Positions 61,477 to 64,000 of a stretch of 64,000 nucleotides of DNA are shown here, piece by piece. The notes under the pieces are model-generated. The model was not told the origin of the DNA and searched no databases. It saw nothing but the letters and a program-made list of their open reading frames with translations. The translations under genes and the position numbers were made by a program. Numbering within the stretch: the first letter of the stretch is position 1; each line of letters begins with the position of its first letter. Source of the DNA: Pelagadaptatus sp034112445 (GTDB lineage Bacteria > Pseudomonadota > Gammaproteobacteria > Pseudomonadales > Cellvibrionaceae); contig JAWUVI010000004.1 in NCBI GenBank assembly GCA_034112445.1, positions 1 through 64,000 of the forward strand, in the 5' to 3' direction.

Positions 61477-64000
61477 ATGAGTATTTTAACCTCTGCCGTT
61501 ACTTATTATCGAAGTACTTTTTCTATTTTGACTTTAATCTTGGTTGCTGGAATCTACAGTTATAACCAAATGCCAGTTGAGTCTCAGCCTAAGGTAAAGA
61601 TCCCTTATGTGAAAGTTACGGTGGTGCTTAATGGCGTTTCACCGGAGGATTCCGCTCGGTTATTAGTTCGGCCGTTAGAGCAAGAGTTGCGTACAATTGA
61701 GAATATCGATGAAATAATCGCTTATGGCGCTGAATCTGCCGCTACGGTTCTAGTTAAGTTTGAGGCCGGTGCAGGTCAATCGGATAAAGCCTTGAACGAT
61801 GTTCGAATTGCTGTAGATCGCGCAAAAGCGGAACTGCCATCGGATGCGGAGGAGCCTTTGGTTGAAGAGCTTACCGCCGATGATTTTCCTTCAATCACGG
61901 TGGTTCTAACCTCGGAAGCGGAAGCCTCTGAACGGGTGTTGTTTAAAACAGCACAAATGTTACAGCGTGAATTTCAAGGCTTGGATGGCGTACTCAGCGC
62001 GGATATGGCAGGTCATCGCGAAGAAGTCGTTGAGGCCGTAGTTGATCCCGCGAGAATGGAAAACTACAGCATCACTAGCAATGATTTGATGACGGCAATT
62101 TTAGGTAATAATCTACTGATTCCTGCCGGTGAAATTAACTCTAGCCAAGGTCGCTTCTCGGTTAAGGTTCCTGGTCTAATAGAAAGCTATACCGATGTTT
62201 ATAATTTACCAATCAAATCGACTCCCCAAGGAGTGGTGACTTTAGGTCAAGTTACGGATGTTCGTCGTACGTTCAAAGATGCTGAAAGCTTCAGTACTTT
62301 TAATGGCCGCCCAGCAATATTATTGGAGGTCAATAAGCGTACTGATGCCAATCAAATTGCTGTGGCGAGATTGGTTCGGCAGAAAGTTAAAGATGTTAAT
62401 AGCCGTATCCCCACGACTGTGGATATTGGTTTCGCGTTTGATCTATCCAACTTCTCGCTTGGCCTAGTACAAGAAATGCGCGGCAATATCATTACAGCAA
62501 TGGCTTTGGTCATGGTTATTGTGGTTGCTGCGTTGGGGCTAAAGTCAGGCTTTCTGGTTGGCATGGGAATTCCATTTTCTTTATTGACGTCGATTATTGG
62601 GCTTAATTATTTAGGCTTCAGTTTTAATATGATGGTTATGTTTGGCATGATGCTGGCTCTGGGAATGCTCATTGATGGCCCCATTGTGATTACCGAATTT
62701 GCTAATCGAAAGATGGCCGAGGGTATGAATAGTTCAGATTCCTACCGAATAGCGGTGAAGCGTATGTTTTGGCCGGTTATTGCTTCTACGGCAACGACAC
62801 TGGCGGCGTTTTTACCCTTGGCTTTTTGGCCTGGAGTTTCGGGTGAGTTTATGTCGTACCTTCCCATTACGGTGTTCTGGGTTTTGGTAGCGTCTTTGTC
62901 TTATGCTTTGTTTTTCTCGCCAATCATTGGTTCGTTAATGGCGGTAACCAAGCTCGACGCCAAAACTCTAGAGAGTATGCGACATCTAGAGGAAGATGAT
63001 CCGAGAACTTTACCGAGTGTTACTGGCCGTTATGCGCGTGTTTTGGATCGTATTTTACAATTTCCAATAACCGGGGTGATGGTAGCTTTATTTGTTTTAA
63101 TAGCGATATTTAAAATTTATGGCGCGTTTAATAATGGCGTCATGTTCTTTACAGAAACTGAAGAAACCGTTGGTGTAGTTGTGGTTCGTGCCCAGGGTAA
63201 TTTTTCTGTTGATGAGAAACGCAAAATTGTAGGGGAAGTAGAGCAGCGGGTGTTGACGTTTGATGAGGTCATGTTGACCTATTCCAACAGCGGCTCGGGT
63301 GGTTCGGCGCGGGTTAAATCTAAAGATGAAATTGGCAGTGTATTGGTTGAACTTAAGGATCCAAGAACCTTTGAGAGGTCGACTCATCAAGTGTTTGAGG
63401 ATATTAATAAAGCAACAGCTGATATGCCTGGGATTATTGTCAGCGCTGAAGTTTTTGCTGGGGGCCCGCCAGTAGGCAAGCCAATTCAAATTCAGCTTGA
63501 ATCGATAAATCGTGACAAACTAATGAAAATTACACGGTCTATGCGCAGTTACATTGAGAGTAATATTGAAGGTGTGACGAATGTGACAGATACCACTCCT
63601 CTACCCGGGATTGAGTGGGAGATATCAGTGGATCGATCGCTGGCGGCACAGATGGGAGTGAATGTTGCTGAAGTGGGTAGGGCAGTTCAGTTAGTGACCA
63701 ATGGCGTTTTGTTGGGTGAGTACCGCCCGGATGACTCTACAGAAGAAGTTGAGATTAGAATTCGTTATCCCTCTGAATCTCGTGGGCTACAAGTGTTAGA
63801 TGACTTAAGAGTGACTACCACTCAAGGTGCTGTTCCGGTTAGTAGTTTTGTGCGTCGTATCGCTAAGCCAAAAGTGGATAGGATTAAGCGAATAGATGCA
63901 ATTGATGTGCTTGAAATTCAGTCTGATTTAAAACCGGGTTATTTGGCCGATAATGTTGTTACTGAAATAAAAAAATGGATAGCGGACAATCCAATCGACC
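61477..64000 (+). CDS. RND efflux permease (3' end outside window)
   Basis: The first 841 residues of an AcrB-like inner-membrane pump; the frame is open to the window edge. Helix 1 is at the N-terminus, followed by the porter domain beginning MPVESQPKVKIPYVKV and EDSARLLVRPLEQEL. The helix 4 region reads ALGMLIDGPIVITEFANRKM with Asp400. In AcrB two neighbouring Asp residues form the proton relay; here the second is Gly, which is also seen in some other RND subfamilies. It is co-transcribed with the adaptor gene. Substrate unknown. Confidence 0.9.
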   Translation, partial: MSILTSAVTYYRSTFSILTLILVAGIYSYNQMPVESQPKVKIPYVKVTVVLNGVSPEDSARLLVRPLEQELRTIENIDEIIAYGAESAATVLVKFEAGAGQSDKALNDVRIAVDRAKAELPSDAEEPLVEELTADDFPSITVVLTSEAEASERVLFKTAQMLQREFQGLDGVLSADMAGHREEVVEAVVDPARMENYSITSNDLMTAILGNNLLIPAGEINSSQGRFSVKVPGLIESYTDVYNLPIKSTPQGVVTLGQVTDVRRTFKDAESFSTFNGRPAILLEVNKRTDANQIAVARLVRQKVKDVNSRIPTTVDIGFAFDLSNFSLGLVQEMRGNIITAMALVMVIVVAALGLKSGFLVGMGIPFSLLTSIIGLNYLGFSFNMMVMFGMMLALGMLIDGPIVITEFANRKMAEGMNSSDSYRIAVKRMFWPVIASTATTLAAFLPLAFWPGVSGEFMSYLPITVFWVLVASLSYALFFSPIIGSLMAVTKLDAKTLESMRHLEEDDPRTLPSVTGRYARVLDRILQFPITGVMVALFVLIAIFKIYGAFNNGVMFFTETEETVGVVVVRAQGNFSVDEKRKIVGEVEQRVLTFDEVMLTYSNSGSGGSARVKSKDEIGSVLVELKDPRTFERSTHQVFEDINKATADMPGIIVSAEVFAGGPPVGKPIQIQLESINRDKLMKITRSMRSYIESNIEGVTNVTDTTPLPGIEWEISVDRSLAAQMGVNVAEVGRAVQLVTNGVLLGEYRPDDSTEEVEIRIRYPSESRGLQVLDDLRVTTTQGAVPVSSFVRRIAKPKVDRIKRIDAIDVLEIQSDLKPGYLADNVVTEIKKWIADNPID

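Overview
The window is a continuous stretch of a gammaproteobacterial chromosome with moderate, slightly AT-rich composition. Several blocks keep a Pseudomonas-like gene order: pilS-pilR-fimT-fimU-pilV-pilW-pilX-pilY1 close to bamD-rluD-pgeF-clpB; bfd-peroxiredoxin-rnt-pyrC-motY-argG; ccoNOQP-ccoGHIS; and miaB-ybeZ-ybeY-corC-lnt. The content points to a free-living, polarly flagellated (MotY), type IV piliated aerobe that can respire at low oxygen, probably a marine relative of the Pseudomonadales/Cellvibrionales. The genus cannot be fixed from this sequence. I saw no rRNA, tRNA, CRISPR array, IS element or prophage.

Layout. 1-8955 (minus strand): minor pilins and the PilY1 tip adhesin, with a small secreted protein of unknown function between pilX and pilY1, preceded by the PilS/PilR sensor-regulator pair. 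9072-16105: nadE, then an accessory-looking module (Fe-S old yellow enzyme, Mpo1-like membrane protein, AraC regulator, SDR, DUF2798, a truncated AraC remnant) lying between pilS and bamD. 16275-23668: bamD, rluD, pgeF, clpB and an FAD dehydrogenase. 23688-29127: bfd under a probable Fur-controlled promoter, a 2-Cys peroxiredoxin, rnt, pyrC, motY and argG.

29211-38223 is a complete cbb3 oxidase locus: structural genes ccoNOQP, then assembly genes ccoGHIS and a TauE/SafE-like membrane protein with a Met/His-rich tail. Both operons have an Anr/FNR-type box placed about 41 bp before a predicted start point. 38231-48467 is mixed: gloA, an orphan ParA, sbcB, a DUF2971 protein, pyrB, a REC-GGDEF-REC regulator, DUF3549, a kynureninase-like PLP enzyme and an acyltransferase. 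48705-51066 holds two acyl-CoA dehydrogenases.

51146-56436 (minus) is the conserved lnt-corC-ybeY-ybeZ-miaB block. 56579-64000 (plus) holds DUF1820, a stand-alone cyclic-nucleotide-binding protein, the decayed remains of an MMPL/RND-type exporter, the intact LolA-like and outer-membrane-protein genes that normally accompany such an exporter, and an RND adaptor/permease pair running off the end of the window.

The most notable finds are the unlisted MMPL exporter pseudogene at 57754-58093 with its stranded partner genes, the paired Anr-type promoters, the Fur site inside the bfd promoter, and the uncharacterised small protein in the pilus operon. I did not find convincing evidence of a wholly new multi-gene system.
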